Made by a program: the position numbers and the translations under genes
Assembly (NCBI RefSeq): GCF_000955905.1
Contig: NZ_CP011097.1
Location: 956,582-1,020,581, forward strand
Direction: 5' to 3'
Source of the DNA: Candidatus Nitrosotenuis cloacae
GTDB taxonomy: Archaea; Thermoproteota; Nitrososphaeria; Nitrososphaerales; Nitrosopumilaceae
DNA: 64,000 bases
In this document: positions 7,954 to 16,732 of the stretch, piece by piece
Layout: each line of letters starts with the position of its first letter
Position numbering within the stretch: position 1 is the stretch's first letter
Notes under the pieces: generated by a model
Told to the model about the DNA's origin: nothing
Databases searched by the model: none
Seen by the model: the letters and a program-made list of their open reading frames with translations, nothing else

Positions 7954-8447
7954 GATTCCTTGAGCAACTTTTCAGCAACATCTTTGCTGATTTGCGCCAT
8001 GTCATAGGTGTCATCAATTGCCAGGGCTTGCTTGAAGCAGTCCAAAGCGTCGGAGATCATCCCCTTTTCGCCAAGCGACAGACCCTTGTAGGCAAGCGCC
8101 ATTGCGCACTTGTCATCCAAAAATAATGCTTTCTCATATCTTATGATGGCATCATCAAATTTTCCCAAACCATGCAATGCCGTGCCCTCATTTAGCAGGG
8201 CAGTGACATTTTCTGGACTGAGTTCGGTTGCTTGCTGGAAGCACTTTAGTGCCAATTTGAATTTGCCGAGGTTTTGCAGTGCAACTCCCTTGTCGATTAG
8301 TGCATCCAGATGTTCAGGATTTGTGGATAAAATTTTGTCATATAACGTGATTGCCTCTTTGAATTCGCCCTCAAGGCATAGCTCCGTTGCCTGGTTTAGC
8401 ATTTTTTCCAAATCCTTCAATGGATTTACTTGTACTAGTATAGACAT
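7926..8447 (-). CDS. TPR-repeat protein
   Basis: 173 residues with four consecutive TPR units (about 10-43, 44-77, 78-111, 112-150); typical cores are DALIDKGVALQNLGKF and ALLNEGTALHGLGKFDDAI. Cytoplasmic scaffold of unknown partner. It faces another TPR gene and overlaps it by 28 nt at the 3' ends. The family is certain, the role is not. Confidence 0.82.
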   Translation of the reverse strand: MSILVQVNPLKDLEKMLNQATELCLEGEFKEAITLYDKILSTNPEHLDALIDKGVALQNLGKFKLALKCFQQATELSPENVTALLNEGTALHGLGKFDDAIIRYEKALFLDDKCAMALAYKGLSLGEKGMISDALDCFKQALAIDDTYDMAQISKDVAEKLLKESQDTIRKKS

Positions 8448-8828
8448 TAGTCTTGCTATGGATTGATTGCAGATCTAGTTATTGCTGCGTAAACCATCAA
8501 GTGTGAGTTAGCTGTGTTTGCATCAATTCCGTTTTATCCAAAACACCCATAGTCATTCCATGTCCAATCGATGTGCAAAGGGCAATCTCGATTTCTATTC
8601 TGTCATTGGATTAAACGCTCACATTGAGAGGACTCATAAAATAATAGAGCAAAATGACAACCGAGTGCTAGATTCCTTTACGTAAGCCATTGCACGATGA
8701 CAGTTGTTCCAAAAATATTTTAACTAGTGATTTTTAGTTTCCTCATAGCCTTGTCAGTATCTTTGATACTAACTTGGGTTTGAAAAACAACCCAAGCATT
8801 TTCATCATTCAATGCGTTTAGCATCAAG
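8448..8828. other. Gene-poor stretch
   Basis: About 380 bases without a convincing gene. It holds the promoter of the 7926-8447 gene at the left, one doubtful 41-residue ORF (8560-8685, plus strand, ATG start, no recognised motif), and a hairpin at 8773-8796. Otherwise nothing recognisable. Confidence 0.5.
8773..8796 (-). terminator. Possible terminator hairpin downstream of the 8829-9020 gene
   Basis: CTTGGGTT (8773-8780) pairs exactly with AACCCAAG (8789-8796) across an 8-base A-rich loop. It lies about 33 nt past the stop of the minus-strand zinc-ribbon gene. No strong T-run follows, so termination is only a possibility. Confidence 0.3.
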
Positions 8829-9020
8829 CTACACTGATAATATGGTCAGCGGCTCGTCGTTTGGGAGATCGTTTATTGATGGAAGTTTGTCTGCGTGTTT
8901 TGGAAGCAATTCCACGCAAATGCCGCACCGTGGGGAAATGATCTCGGCATCGTATGCCACCTCACCTATTGGGGCATCACAGTTTGAGCAATGAATCTGC
9001 TTGGTATCATAGATGTTCAA
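8829..9020 (-). CDS. Small zinc-ribbon protein
   Basis: 63 residues with two C-x2-C knuckles (CSNC at about 11-14 and CGIC at about 32-35), the arrangement of a zinc ribbon, then a Leu/Pro/Asp-rich tail. TTG start at 9018-9020. No enzymatic motif; such proteins are plentiful in this lineage and are generally uncharacterised. Confidence 0.55.
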   Translation of the reverse strand: MNIYDTKQIHCSNCDAPIGEVAYDAEIISPRCGICVELLPKHADKLPSINDLPNDEPLTILSV

Positions 9021-9154
9021 TGTGTCTCACTCCAATGTTGTACGGCATAGGCCTAACTAGGTGTTTTTACCCAATATTGATTTGCCTGTTAAGATCAAAC
9101 AAACAATCACTCAGATGGATCTACTAGAGGATATCAAGAATGTATAGTAAAATT

Positions 9155-10330
9155 CTAGGCATGTTTTTTGTATTTGCTTTTCAGAATATGCATAATGTTT
9201 TTTTGTAGTTTTTTGTTGCCAAGCTCAGGAATTATGTGAGATACATCAAGATCGTTTTTTGGAATGGTGTTTGCGATTGCAAGTGCGCTCAAATAGAGTA
9301 GTTTGTTGGTGATTTTTTTGATTCCCAGATCCAAAATAGCCCTCATCAGATATGGAAACACCACAGCATTGTTTACCTTGTTTTCAAACTCGTAGCTTCC
9401 AGTGCCAACTATTTTTGCACCGGCTTTTTTTGCAATATTTGGCGCTATCTCAGGGTCAGGGTTGGTCAGGGCAAGTACTATGGGATTTTTGCCCATGCTT
9501 TGTATCATGGTACCACTCACCAAGTTTTTTTGCCCAGAAACTCCGATGAATACGTCGGAATTTATCATCACATCAGATAGAGTTCCTTTTTGTTTTGATG
9601 GATTTGTAACTGTGGAAATCTCTTTTTTGTATTTATTCATGTTTTCCGTTCTGCCTTTGTAGATTGCTCCGCCAGAGTCAACTACTAGAATGTTTTTGCA
9701 TCCAGCATAAGATAACAACGATGAGATTCCATAGCCAGCAGAGCCAGCACCAGCAACCACAATCTTGACGGATGACAGGGATTGTTTTGTCAACTTTAGC
9801 GCATTTATCAAAGCAGCCAATGCGACAACTGCCGTGCCATGACGATCATCATGGAAAACAGGAATGGCAAGTCTTTTTTCGAGCTCAATTGATATGTCAA
9901 GTACTTTTGGAAATTCAATGTCTTCCAGATTGATTGCTCCAAAAACTGGCTCTATGGATAGAATTGTTTTTACTATTTCGGATTTTTTTGTGGTGCTCAA
10001 GCAAATCGGAAATGCACTTATTGCTCCAAAATGCCGATAAATCACCGATTTGCCCTCCATAACAGGCAATGCAGCATCTGGTCCAATGTCACCCAACCCA
10101 AGAATTCGCGTTCCATCGGTTATGATTGCCACATTGTTTGATTTTGATGTGAGTACAAATTTTGTAGACGGTACAGAGTGGATCTTTTTGCACACCTCTG
10201 CAACACCAGGCGTGTAGATCAATTGCAGATCACTGGGTCTTAGATTCGTGAGTTTGCTCTGAATTGCTATCTTGCCCCTTAATTTTTGGTGCAGTGAAAT
10301 AGCATTTTCTGCCAGATCCTTTTTTCTCAT
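9155..10330 (-). CDS. NAD(P)-dependent malic enzyme
   Basis: 391 residues; oxidative decarboxylation of malate to pyruvate and CO2, linking the C4 pool to pyruvate. The malic domain shows YTPGVAEVC (about 35), EFPKVLDI and FHDDRHGTA (about 160), and the Rossmann domain shows GAGSAGYG (about 192) and LTNPDPEI (about 290). It is the short bacterial/archaeal form without a phosphotransacetylase domain. ATG at 10330. A 7-bp-arm palindrome sits at 10360-10376, just beyond the expected TATA position. Confidence 0.92.
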   Translation of the reverse strand: MRKKDLAENAISLHQKLRGKIAIQSKLTNLRPSDLQLIYTPGVAEVCKKIHSVPSTKFVLTSKSNNVAIITDGTRILGLGDIGPDAALPVMEGKSVIYRHFGAISAFPICLSTTKKSEIVKTILSIEPVFGAINLEDIEFPKVLDISIELEKRLAIPVFHDDRHGTAVVALAALINALKLTKQSLSSVKIVVAGAGSAGYGISSLLSYAGCKNILVVDSGGAIYKGRTENMNKYKKEISTVTNPSKQKGTLSDVMINSDVFIGVSGQKNLVSGTMIQSMGKNPIVLALTNPDPEIAPNIAKKAGAKIVGTGSYEFENKVNNAVVFPYLMRAILDLGIKKITNKLLYLSALAIANTIPKNDLDVSHIIPELGNKKLQKNIMHILKSKYKKHA

Positions 10331-10357
10331 TTTACAGAATGATTAGACATTTGCTCG

Positions 10358-10378
10358 AGTTCACCCTATGGGTGAATT
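10358..10378. promoter_or_regulatory. Palindromic site upstream of malic enzyme
   Basis: TTCACCC-TAT-GGGTGAA (10360-10376) is a perfect inverted repeat, extended outward with one mismatch to GA/TC. It lies 30-48 nt upstream of the malic enzyme ATG, immediately beyond the place expected for the TATA box, a typical location for a regulator binding site. Confidence 0.4.
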
Positions 10379-10438
10379 CTCAAGTCTTTAACCATCAAAC
10401 TTTTTTAACAGATTACGATTGTAGGCATCGATATTCTG

Positions 10439-10663
10439 TCAGGAAGCAGTCTTGTCTGCAGGATCCAACTCTAGTGCACGATTAAAGCATTCCAGCGCAT
10501 CATCGTATCTTCCAAGGCTTCTTAGCGCCACTCCTTTTTGGTTCCAAATGTCGTGGTTTTTTGGCTCCAAGACCAACGCCTGCTCAAAGTACGATAACGC
10601 ATCATCAAAGTTGCCCTCATACAGCAAGTCTTTTCCCTTTTGGAGTAGTCCCGGAACATCCAT
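10439..10663 (-). CDS. Small TPR protein
   Basis: 74 residues with two TPR units (about 5-38 and 39-72): NFDDALSYFEQALVLEP and RYDDALECFNRALELDP are textbook. One of four TPR genes in 7.3-10.7 kb. Divergent from the response-regulator gene at 10759, sharing an intergenic region that contains a perfect 14-bp palindrome. A role as partner of the response regulator is possible but unproven. Confidence 0.78.
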   Translation of the reverse strand: MDVPGLLQKGKDLLYEGNFDDALSYFEQALVLEPKNHDIWNQKGVALRSLGRYDDALECFNRALELDPADKTAS

Positions 10664-10701
10664 GGATATTATACCAGTCCAAGGCTTTTGTTGCTTTCGT
10701 G

Positions 10702-10715
10702 TCTGTTTAAACAGA
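10702..10715. promoter_or_regulatory. Perfect palindrome TCTGTTTAAACAGA
   Basis: A 14-bp perfect palindrome in the 95-bp divergent region between the TPR and response-regulator genes, flanked by GTG on the left and ACA on the right. The half-site TGTCTGTT recurs in the palindrome at 26678-26696. Candidate operator serving one or both genes; alternatively its TTTAAA core is a TATA element. Confidence 0.4.
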
Positions 10716-10758
10716 ACACACGAGTGTTAATGCCCCATCCACATCATCCAAAATCAAA

Positions 10759-11139
10759 TTGAACATACTAATCGCAGAGGACAACCAGTTTACCGCAACC
10801 CAATATGACAGAATTCTAAAAAAATACGGTCACAGCATTACAATAACCAGAGACGGAACCGAATGCCTCCAAGCCTACCAAGACCAGCTAAAAAAGACCG
10901 AGTTTGACTCGCTGGACCAAAACCCATTTGATGTTGTGGTGTTGGACCAGTCCATGCCAAAGAAAAGCGGCTCTGATGTGGCAAGCGAAATTCTAAGTGT
11001 CAAGCCGACTCAAAAGATAATCTTTGCATCAGCATACGCATTAAGCGGAAGCTCAGATAGCAAGAACCTAGAAAACAAGGTGCAATATCTGCAAAAACCA
11101 TTCTCACTGAATGCATTTGTACAGAAAATCCAGAATTAG
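10759..11139 (+). CDS. Response regulator, receiver domain only
   Basis: 126 residues forming a single CheY-like receiver: acidic patch ILIAEDNQ (residues 3-10), phospho-acceptor Asp in VVLDQSMP (about 57), Thr/Ser-type switch in IFASAY and the conserved Lys in LQKPF (about 115). No output domain, so it works by protein contact. TTG start at 10759 with a GTTAAT box about 28 nt upstream. No histidine kinase nearby. Its stop interlocks with the convergent gene over TTAG. Confidence 0.87.
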   Translation: MNILIAEDNQFTATQYDRILKKYGHSITITRDGTECLQAYQDQLKKTEFDSLDQNPFDVVVLDQSMPKKSGSDVASEILSVKPTQKIIFASAYALSGSSDSKNLENKVQYLQKPFSLNAFVQKIQN

Positions 11140-11414
11140 GATTTTGTAAATTTCTCACAACCGCATTTGGCTACAAGGCACGACTCGTAGTTTCTTAGGT
11201 GATCATGCAATAAATGTCCGCAGGACGAGTTCTCGCAGGTTCTTGCCTTGATCTCTTTTTGTACCACCCTTTGTGCAATTTGGTTTGCCATCTCCTTTGG
11301 ATAGTGTTTTTTGTCCAGATAATACCTGACTATTCTGCCATACAATTTGTTAAAGTCAAATCGTGACTCTATCATCATACTAGAATACGCTTGGATGGAT
11401 TTATCATACATCAC
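11136..11414 (-). CDS. Conserved-looking Cys/His-rich protein
   Basis: 92 residues. The N-terminal half is helical and basic (YGRIVRYYLDKKHYP); the C-terminal third has CENSSCGHLLHDH, a further Cys and CGC, i.e. six Cys plus several His likely to bind zinc. No known family recognised. Convergent with the response regulator, sharing four bases of stop codons. Confidence 0.65.
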   Translation of the reverse strand: MMYDKSIQAYSSMMIESRFDFNKLYGRIVRYYLDKKHYPKEMANQIAQRVVQKEIKARTCENSSCGHLLHDHLRNYESCLVAKCGCEKFTKS

Positions 11415-11484
11415 ACAAAATCTGTAAATGTTTTTAAAAAATCAAGACAACCTTTAATATTTGTAAAGCAGATATTATACTGGA

Positions 11485-11928
11485 ATGATCCTAGATAAAA
11501 CAGACGTAAAGATTCTCAAAAATCTTCTAGTTGATGCCCGATTGTCCTCAAGACAGCTGGCACTCAAACTTGGCATGTCAACTGTTACCATCCTAACCAG
11601 AATCAAAAAGATGGAGCAGGAAAAGATAGTCAGGGGGTATACTGCAATAATAGACCATGAAAAACTTGGATATGACCTCACTGCAATAATTGAGGTCTTT
11701 ACCAAAAAGGGCAAAATGGTCGAAATCGAGCACGATATTGCGGGCCTTGAGAATGTCTGCGCCGTGTATGATGTGACCGGCGAGTCAGATACGGTAATTG
11801 TTGCCAAGTTCAAAAATAGGGACGAGCTGAGCAAATTTGTCAAGACGTTATCGTCCAAGCCAAATGTGGATAAGACCATCACCAATATTGTCCTAAATAC
11901 GGTAAAGGAAGACTTTAGACTGGTCTGA
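11485..11928 (+). CDS. Lrp/AsnC-family transcription regulator
   Basis: 147 residues: N-terminal winged helix (about 1-50, with SSRQLALKLGMSTVTILTRI as the HTH) and a C-terminal RAM ligand-binding domain (about 65-140). Archaeal Lrp proteins respond to amino acids and act as octamers on promoters. The RAM glycine region (VTGESDTVIVAKF) is intact. AT-rich leader with GATATTATAC box. Targets unknown; nothing in its neighbours points to a specific amino acid. Confidence 0.87.
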   Translation: MILDKTDVKILKNLLVDARLSSRQLALKLGMSTVTILTRIKKMEQEKIVRGYTAIIDHEKLGYDLTAIIEVFTKKGKMVEIEHDIAGLENVCAVYDVTGESDTVIVAKFKNRDELSKFVKTLSSKPNVDKTITNIVLNTVKEDFRLV

Positions 11929-11966
11929 AGCAATATTAATAAAATTTTGATAAAAACCACCAGAGT

Positions 11967-12548
11967 ATGATGAAACACCTTTGGATTCTGGCATTATTGC
12001 TAATACCGATATTATCATACGGCCAGCAACCAACCATCCTGGAAAAACCCAGAGGATCTGAAGAGATATCAGAATACTACAATCCAGAGGATGTCAAGCT
12101 TGCGATGATTGGCATTGCCGTAGCTGTCGTGATTTTGTTTCTGTATTTGGCACGCGATACAATATTACGAAAAAAATCAGAATATGAGAAAAAAGAGTTC
12201 GAGTCCAAGAAAGACCGCGACTATGAGAAATATCACTCAGAGTGGAACACCGAAGATGAGGACTTTTTTGGCGAACGAAAAAAATCAAAGGAATCCCAAG
12301 AGTTTCGCAAAATGATGCAGGATTCCAGCCTGCCAAACTATTATCATGTACTAGGGGTATCACAAGACGCAACCCAAGAAGAAATAAAATCAAAGTTCAG
12401 ACAGCTTGCAAAGGAGCACCACCCAGACAGAACCAAGGACCAAGGCAGTGCAGAAAGGTTTGCAGAGATCAACGAAGCATATGACACACTATCCGATGCA
12501 GAGACCAGGGCGGAATACGACAAGTACTACAAGGCATCATTTGGGTAG
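11967..12548 (+). CDS. Membrane-anchored J-domain protein
   Basis: 193 residues. A hydrophobic N-terminus (1-19), a second TM helix (about 45-63), a charged linker, then a C-terminal J domain (about 127-190) with the essential HPD motif in KEHHPDRTKD. J domains stimulate Hsp70/DnaK ATPase; here the domain should face the cytoplasm at the membrane. No Gly/Phe or zinc domain, so it is a type III J-protein. The 3' end overlaps the convergent gene by 12 nt. Confidence 0.87.
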   Translation: MMKHLWILALLLIPILSYGQQPTILEKPRGSEEISEYYNPEDVKLAMIGIAVAVVILFLYLARDTILRKKSEYEKKEFESKKDRDYEKYHSEWNTEDEDFFGERKKSKESQEFRKMMQDSSLPNYYHVLGVSQDATQEEIKSKFRQLAKEHHPDRTKDQGSAERFAEINEAYDTLSDAETRAEYDKYYKASFG

Positions 12549-12905
12549 TGTATCTACCAGTATCAAACTCAGATCATATCCTGTGCTTTTTTGCACATAG
12601 TTTGTCAGATTTGCAAATATTCGTATTGTATTATTTATGACAACCTCGATTTGTGCAAATTCTTGGTTTGGTCCAAGCATTGCTTTTGATAGTACCGCTG
12701 ATATGGAATGATCTGAGATTGTAGTGCGGGCCTTGAATGCCATCGTGTCGGTGTGATACACTCCACCACGAGTTGTAGGCCTATTCACTGGAACATCAGA
12801 GTAGGTTATCTCGGAATTATCCACGGCAAATGTCTTGTCCTGAATTATCACAGATTGTATGATGTTTTTCTCCTTTACCAGTCCCAAAAGGAATTCCTTA
12901 TTCAA
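12537..12905 (-). CDS. Conserved-looking hypothetical protein
   Basis: 122 residues, soluble, mixed alpha/beta appearance with no recognised motif; the centre (residues about 40-60) is Thr/Arg-rich and the C-terminal half alternates hydrophobic strands (EVVINNTIRIFANL). TTG start at 12903-12905. Short spacing (35 nt) to the upstream gene 12941-13168 on the same strand suggests a two-gene unit. Function unknown. Confidence 0.6.
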   Translation of the reverse strand: MNKEFLLGLVKEKNIIQSVIIQDKTFAVDNSEITYSDVPVNRPTTRGGVYHTDTMAFKARTTISDHSISAVLSKAMLGPNQEFAQIEVVINNTIRIFANLTNYVQKSTGYDLSLILVDTLPK

Positions 12906-12940
12906 TATAATAAAAAGAGGAAAAAATTGTAATTGAATCT

Positions 12941-13168
12941 TTAGAATTCAACCATTCCTGACTGTAAAGCCCTAAGCTTTAGCATCAAATCTATTTTGAC
13001 CTGTTTGCACGCAAGTCTTGCCTCGGACTGGGATATGCCAAACTCGGATTGTAGTTTTTTGTAGATCTTGGTCTTTTCCGTTATTCCCTCATCGAGGATA
13101 TTCATAATCGAAGATTTTATTTTGGCGTGGCTTTGTTTTGCACTCATTATACTAAACGATTCCAACAT
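12941..13168 (-). CDS. Small helical protein, possibly winged-helix-like
   Basis: 75 residues, or 68 if the second ATG (13147) is used. Content is helical with a KIYKKLQSEFGISQSEARLACK stretch that resembles a helix-turn-helix start; the evidence is too thin for a DNA-binding call. Basic N-terminus. Upstream partner of 12537-12905. Confidence 0.55.
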   Translation of the reverse strand: MLESFSIMSAKQSHAKIKSSIMNILDEGITEKTKIYKKLQSEFGISQSEARLACKQVKIDLMLKLRALQSGMVEF

Positions 13169-13357
13169 TCAGTACATGACTATGTGTGTGTGCACGCAAT
13201 CAAAAGCAGTGTTTGCAACAAAAAGACACACAGTACTCCAAATCAAACCAGACTCTGGTAGCCCTAAACCATTTTGAAAGATCTATACAAAATATTATAA
13301 TTATTACAAGAGTTTTCTAGCTACAGATTTAAAACTGTCAGGTCCATCAATACGCTA

Positions 13358-14683
13358 ATGCAGCTGTTTGCAAACCCACAGACATTACGCAGTGAAATTC
13401 TAAATCTGGCAGTATCGTGCGGTTTGGACAGCCCTTGTTATACCAAGATGCTAGACTATACCATCAAACTCTTTGAGAGTCAGGGTCTGGGCAAGGAGTA
13501 CTATGGGTACCACAACATCACACATGAGCTAGAGGTAACCTATGTCTCGCTGATTGTGCTGAAATGGAAAAGCATTCTTAATAACATCCGAGAGGAAGAC
13601 TTCAAGTATCTTTATGCAGCTGCTCTGTTTCATGATTTTGATCCTCAAAAAAGTGTAGACAAGCCACACGAGGACAATGTCATTAGATTTTTGACGCATG
13701 ATCAAAACGTAAGACAACTATGCCAAGACGCAAACCTGGACATTGATGTCATCAAGGTCTTGATTTTAAGAACCACATATCCATGGATTGGCCACTACAA
13801 AGAACACGCAGAAGAACAAATCATAGAGTGCTTTGCCAATTCTCCAATCACAAAGAACAACCAAGAAACACAGGACTATTACATGCGACTGGGCTGGCTA
13901 CTATCGGTAATCGATCGAGTGAGCGGATATGCATTGGGGGACTTTACAAAGGCAATGGACATGGCAAAGAAAAATGCGCATGCCCTGGCATGGCATCCAT
14001 CATATATTGTCAGACGCGCTGTTGGCTATTTTGAGGATCTGCTAAATGAAGAAGCAGAAATGTGCGATACTGTTTTGCGTGCACTACCAAAAGATATGAG
14101 AAAAAACTTTATGGACACGGTAACTGGATTTTTGAATCTACGACAACAAGAGATCAAGGTTCAATCCGATTATCTGTATGAGAATCTAAGGCTTGTTCCA
14201 AAAATAGAATCAATGCGCTCAAGAATAGATGTAGAGTTCCAAGGAGCACTCTTTGAGATATTCAATGAACTGCCAACACCACTCCAGATAAACCGAGAGA
14301 GTTTTGTTAAAACAGTACAAGACCCAAAAACCATACTGAACACTCTAAGGGTTGGCAGCTCCGATGGTCCAATCATTGGTTTTGCCAAGGGCGGACCATT
14401 GGAAAGTTATTCGCTAAGAGCAGAAATTGTTGATGAACACTTTGGTAAGCATAATACCGTATTTTTGGAGCCAATCGCACTAAAGATGGGTTATTGGGGC
14501 TTGCAGGGTGGAAGCGAGATGCGACATTTGTTTACAATGCAGGCTCATTCTATGAACTATCAGTATCTGACCAGCTTTGCTCTAAGGGATGTAATACAAA
14601 GAAGAATCGAAGGAAATGAAAAGGCAGAGTTTGTAACCAAGTTCGATCCCGAGCGCTGGGACTATTACAGAATCGAATTATAG
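13358..14683 (+). CDS. HD-domain protein with GNAT-like C-terminus
   Basis: 441 residues. The N-terminal half resembles an HD phosphohydrolase: YHNITHELEV (about 50), FHDFDPQ (about 91, the HD pair) and a late Asp in SVIDRVSG (about 184). The C-terminal 120 residues read like an acetyltransferase fold (GPIIGFAKGGPLE near 350, NTVFLEPIALKMGYWG near 378), but the acetyl-CoA loop is degenerate (LQGGSE). Substrate unknown. A GATTTAAAAC box about 27 nt before the ATG indicates a leaderless transcript. Confidence 0.7.
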   Translation: MQLFANPQTLRSEILNLAVSCGLDSPCYTKMLDYTIKLFESQGLGKEYYGYHNITHELEVTYVSLIVLKWKSILNNIREEDFKYLYAAALFHDFDPQKSVDKPHEDNVIRFLTHDQNVRQLCQDANLDIDVIKVLILRTTYPWIGHYKEHAEEQIIECFANSPITKNNQETQDYYMRLGWLLSVIDRVSGYALGDFTKAMDMAKKNAHALAWHPSYIVRRAVGYFEDLLNEEAEMCDTVLRALPKDMRKNFMDTVTGFLNLRQQEIKVQSDYLYENLRLVPKIESMRSRIDVEFQGALFEIFNELPTPLQINRESFVKTVQDPKTILNTLRVGSSDGPIIGFAKGGPLESYSLRAEIVDEHFGKHNTVFLEPIALKMGYWGLQGGSEMRHLFTMQAHSMNYQYLTSFALRDVIQRRIEGNEKAEFVTKFDPERWDYYRIEL

Positions 14684-14702
14684 GCAAACTCTTTAGTACT
14701 GT

Positions 14703-15146
14703 ATGTTTTTGTATTGTTTCGTGCTAAGAGTAGCTGCCATTTTTGCAGTGTGCGTTTTGTTTTCAGCCTCGCTATCCAGTGCGTTTGCCCTGGAGGGAAC
14801 CCAGCGTGCAGAAATCAAAAATCCACGCCTGGCAAACTCGTTTGGTGAGACAGTATCACAAAACGTCAATACGCATCAGCAGGTCCAGATTTCAGCAGAT
14901 GTGGCAAACAAGCAAACCACACCTCAGGTCTTTGTCTATATTGTACAGATTGAAGGAAGTAATGGTGTAACACACAAGCTGACCTGGATTTCAGCATCGC
15001 TAAATGCCGGCCAAACCCTATCGCCAGCAATATCTTGGACCCCAAACAGGCCGGGATCATATGTTGCAAACATGTACGTCTGGGATTCAATAAAGGATGC
15101 AAATGCACTAGCTGTTCCAATATCATACAAGATCACAGTGAGTTGA
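14703..15146 (+). CDS. Secreted Ig-like domain protein
   Basis: 147 residues with a signal peptide (about 1-28, ending SSAFALEG) and one beta-rich domain of Ig/CARDB type (about 45-145), ending in alternating strands SYKITVS. Exported and probably surface bound or free. It follows the HD-domain gene by 19 nt and may share its transcript. No ligand can be inferred. Confidence 0.7.
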   Translation: MFLYCFVLRVAAIFAVCVLFSASLSSAFALEGTQRAEIKNPRLANSFGETVSQNVNTHQQVQISADVANKQTTPQVFVYIVQIEGSNGVTHKLTWISASLNAGQTLSPAISWTPNRPGSYVANMYVWDSIKDANALAVPISYKITVS

Positions 15147-15183
15147 TTTTACAACTAAATAGTACTGGTGCGATTCCAAACCA

Positions 15184-16461
15184 GTGAGTCTTACAACCCA
15201 GCAGAAAAAAATTGCGTTTGGATCATTTTTGGGATGGTCGCTGGATGGATACGATATTGTATTGATGTTGTTAGTTATTCCATCAATTTCACAGTTGTTC
15301 TTTCCATCTGAAAACCCGGCATTTAGCATCATTGCGACATTTGCATCATATACCGTAACTTTGATAATGAGGCCGTTGGGTTCCGTAATTTTTGGAATCT
15401 ATGGTGACAAGTTTGGCAGAAAAAAATCAATGATTATTACAATCTTGGGATTTTCGATTGCAACATTTGCAGTCGGATTGCTTCCAACATATGCCGCAAT
15501 AGGAATCTTGGCGCCAATTTTACTAATTATGGTCAGATTAATCCAGGGAATCTTTGCAGGTGGTGAGTGGGGTAGTGGCGCAGTGCTCACAATAGAGAGC
15601 GTCCAAAAACAAAAGCGCGGACTAGTGTCAGGATTTTTACAGAGTGGGTTTTCATTTGGGTTTTTGCTTGCGGCAATCGCATTTCAAATCATCACCATAA
15701 CATTTCCAGGTCAGGCCTTTGAGGAATGGGGCTGGAGGATCTTGTTTTTCAGCGGAATAATTCCAGGCTTTGTGGCGCTTTTTGTGAGGTTTAGCATGGA
15801 CGAATCCCCATTATGGTTGGAAAAAAACAACAAAAAAAGCCTAGAGCGATCCCCACTTAGAAAAATAATATCAGGTGAGCACAAAAAAGAGTTCTTTTTG
15901 TGCGCAGCCATAATGACCGGGCTGGTCTACATGTACCATGGCTCTATCAGCATTTTGCCGACTTATCTTCAGCAGTTTGGAGGATTTGATAAAGGAGAAA
16001 TTGCACTAGTCATGATTTGCGCCACAGCATCATCCTGGCTTGGTATGATTTTTACTGGCTGGTTGTCACAAAAAATTGGTAGAAAAAAGGCAATCATCAT
16101 ATTTTGTATCTCATCCATCATAGTAATCATCCCACTTGCTGGAATTATCTTGCAAAAAACATACTTGTTATTTTTCTTCACAATATCATATGCTGTAATC
16201 ATATCTACCGCATCAGGCCCAATTCCCGCATTTTTCTCAGAGCGATTCCCAACCACTATGAGAAACAGTGCGGCCGGATTTTCATACAATGCAGGATTGA
16301 TCTTTGGATCATGGTCACCACTAATTGCATTACATTTAATGAATAGTGCACCAAGCCAAGTGATTCCAGTAATGCTTGGAATTAATGTGATGATTGGCGC
16401 AATCATTGTTATCATACCCACCATACTGAGCAAAGAGACCAAGGACTATGAGCTGACTTGA
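15184..16461 (+). CDS. MFS transporter, metabolite:H+ symporter type
   Basis: 425 residues with 12 predicted TM helices. The loop 2-3 signature GDKFGRKKS (about 76-84) and its repeat in loop 8-9 (SQKIGRKKA) mark the major facilitator superfamily; RLIQGIFAGGEWG in TM4 is typical of the metabolite:H+ symporter branch (proline/betaine, shikimate, alpha-ketoglutarate, sugar-acid carriers). Substrate cannot be told. GTG start at 15184. Confidence 0.85.
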   Translation: MSLTTQQKKIAFGSFLGWSLDGYDIVLMLLVIPSISQLFFPSENPAFSIIATFASYTVTLIMRPLGSVIFGIYGDKFGRKKSMIITILGFSIATFAVGLLPTYAAIGILAPILLIMVRLIQGIFAGGEWGSGAVLTIESVQKQKRGLVSGFLQSGFSFGFLLAAIAFQIITITFPGQAFEEWGWRILFFSGIIPGFVALFVRFSMDESPLWLEKNNKKSLERSPLRKIISGEHKKEFFLCAAIMTGLVYMYHGSISILPTYLQQFGGFDKGEIALVMICATASSWLGMIFTGWLSQKIGRKKAIIIFCISSIIVIIPLAGIILQKTYLLFFFTISYAVIISTASGPIPAFFSERFPTTMRNSAAGFSYNAGLIFGSWSPLIALHLMNSAPSQVIPVMLGINVMIGAIIVIIPTILSKETKDYELT

Positions 16462-16570
16462 TAAGCATTGCTTCCAAATGATCAGTGAAAGCAAGATCAC
16501 CACTCCACTATTCTGTTAAATAATTTTTACAGCCTTCCGCTAATAGAAGAACTGCACATCTGTGATTATC

Positions 16571-16711
16571 ATGATAGGCTATTGCGTAAAATGCAGAGCA
16601 AAACGAGAAATGGCAGGCTCAAAGCCGGTTACAATGAAGAACGGCAAGCCAGCGACAAAAGGAACATGTCCGTCATGTTCAACAGCTATATTTAGAATCG
16701 GAAAGGCATAA
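16571..16711 (+). CDS. DUF5679-type zinc microprotein
   Basis: 46 residues with two C-x2-C pairs (CVKC at 5-8 and CPSC at 33-36) flanking a basic loop with M-K-N-G-K-P-A-T-K-G, the hallmark of the DUF5679 family of tiny zinc-binding proteins. Function unknown in the family. ATG at 16571. Confidence 0.8.
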   Translation: MIGYCVKCRAKREMAGSKPVTMKNGKPATKGTCPSCSTAIFRIGKA

Positions 16712-16732
16712 GCCTTTTCTATCTTTTTTCAA

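Noticed and set aside
8560-8685. 41-residue ORF in the gene-poor stretch
   Set aside because: No motif, no convincing promoter spacing and no neighbour support; mentioned only as a possibility.
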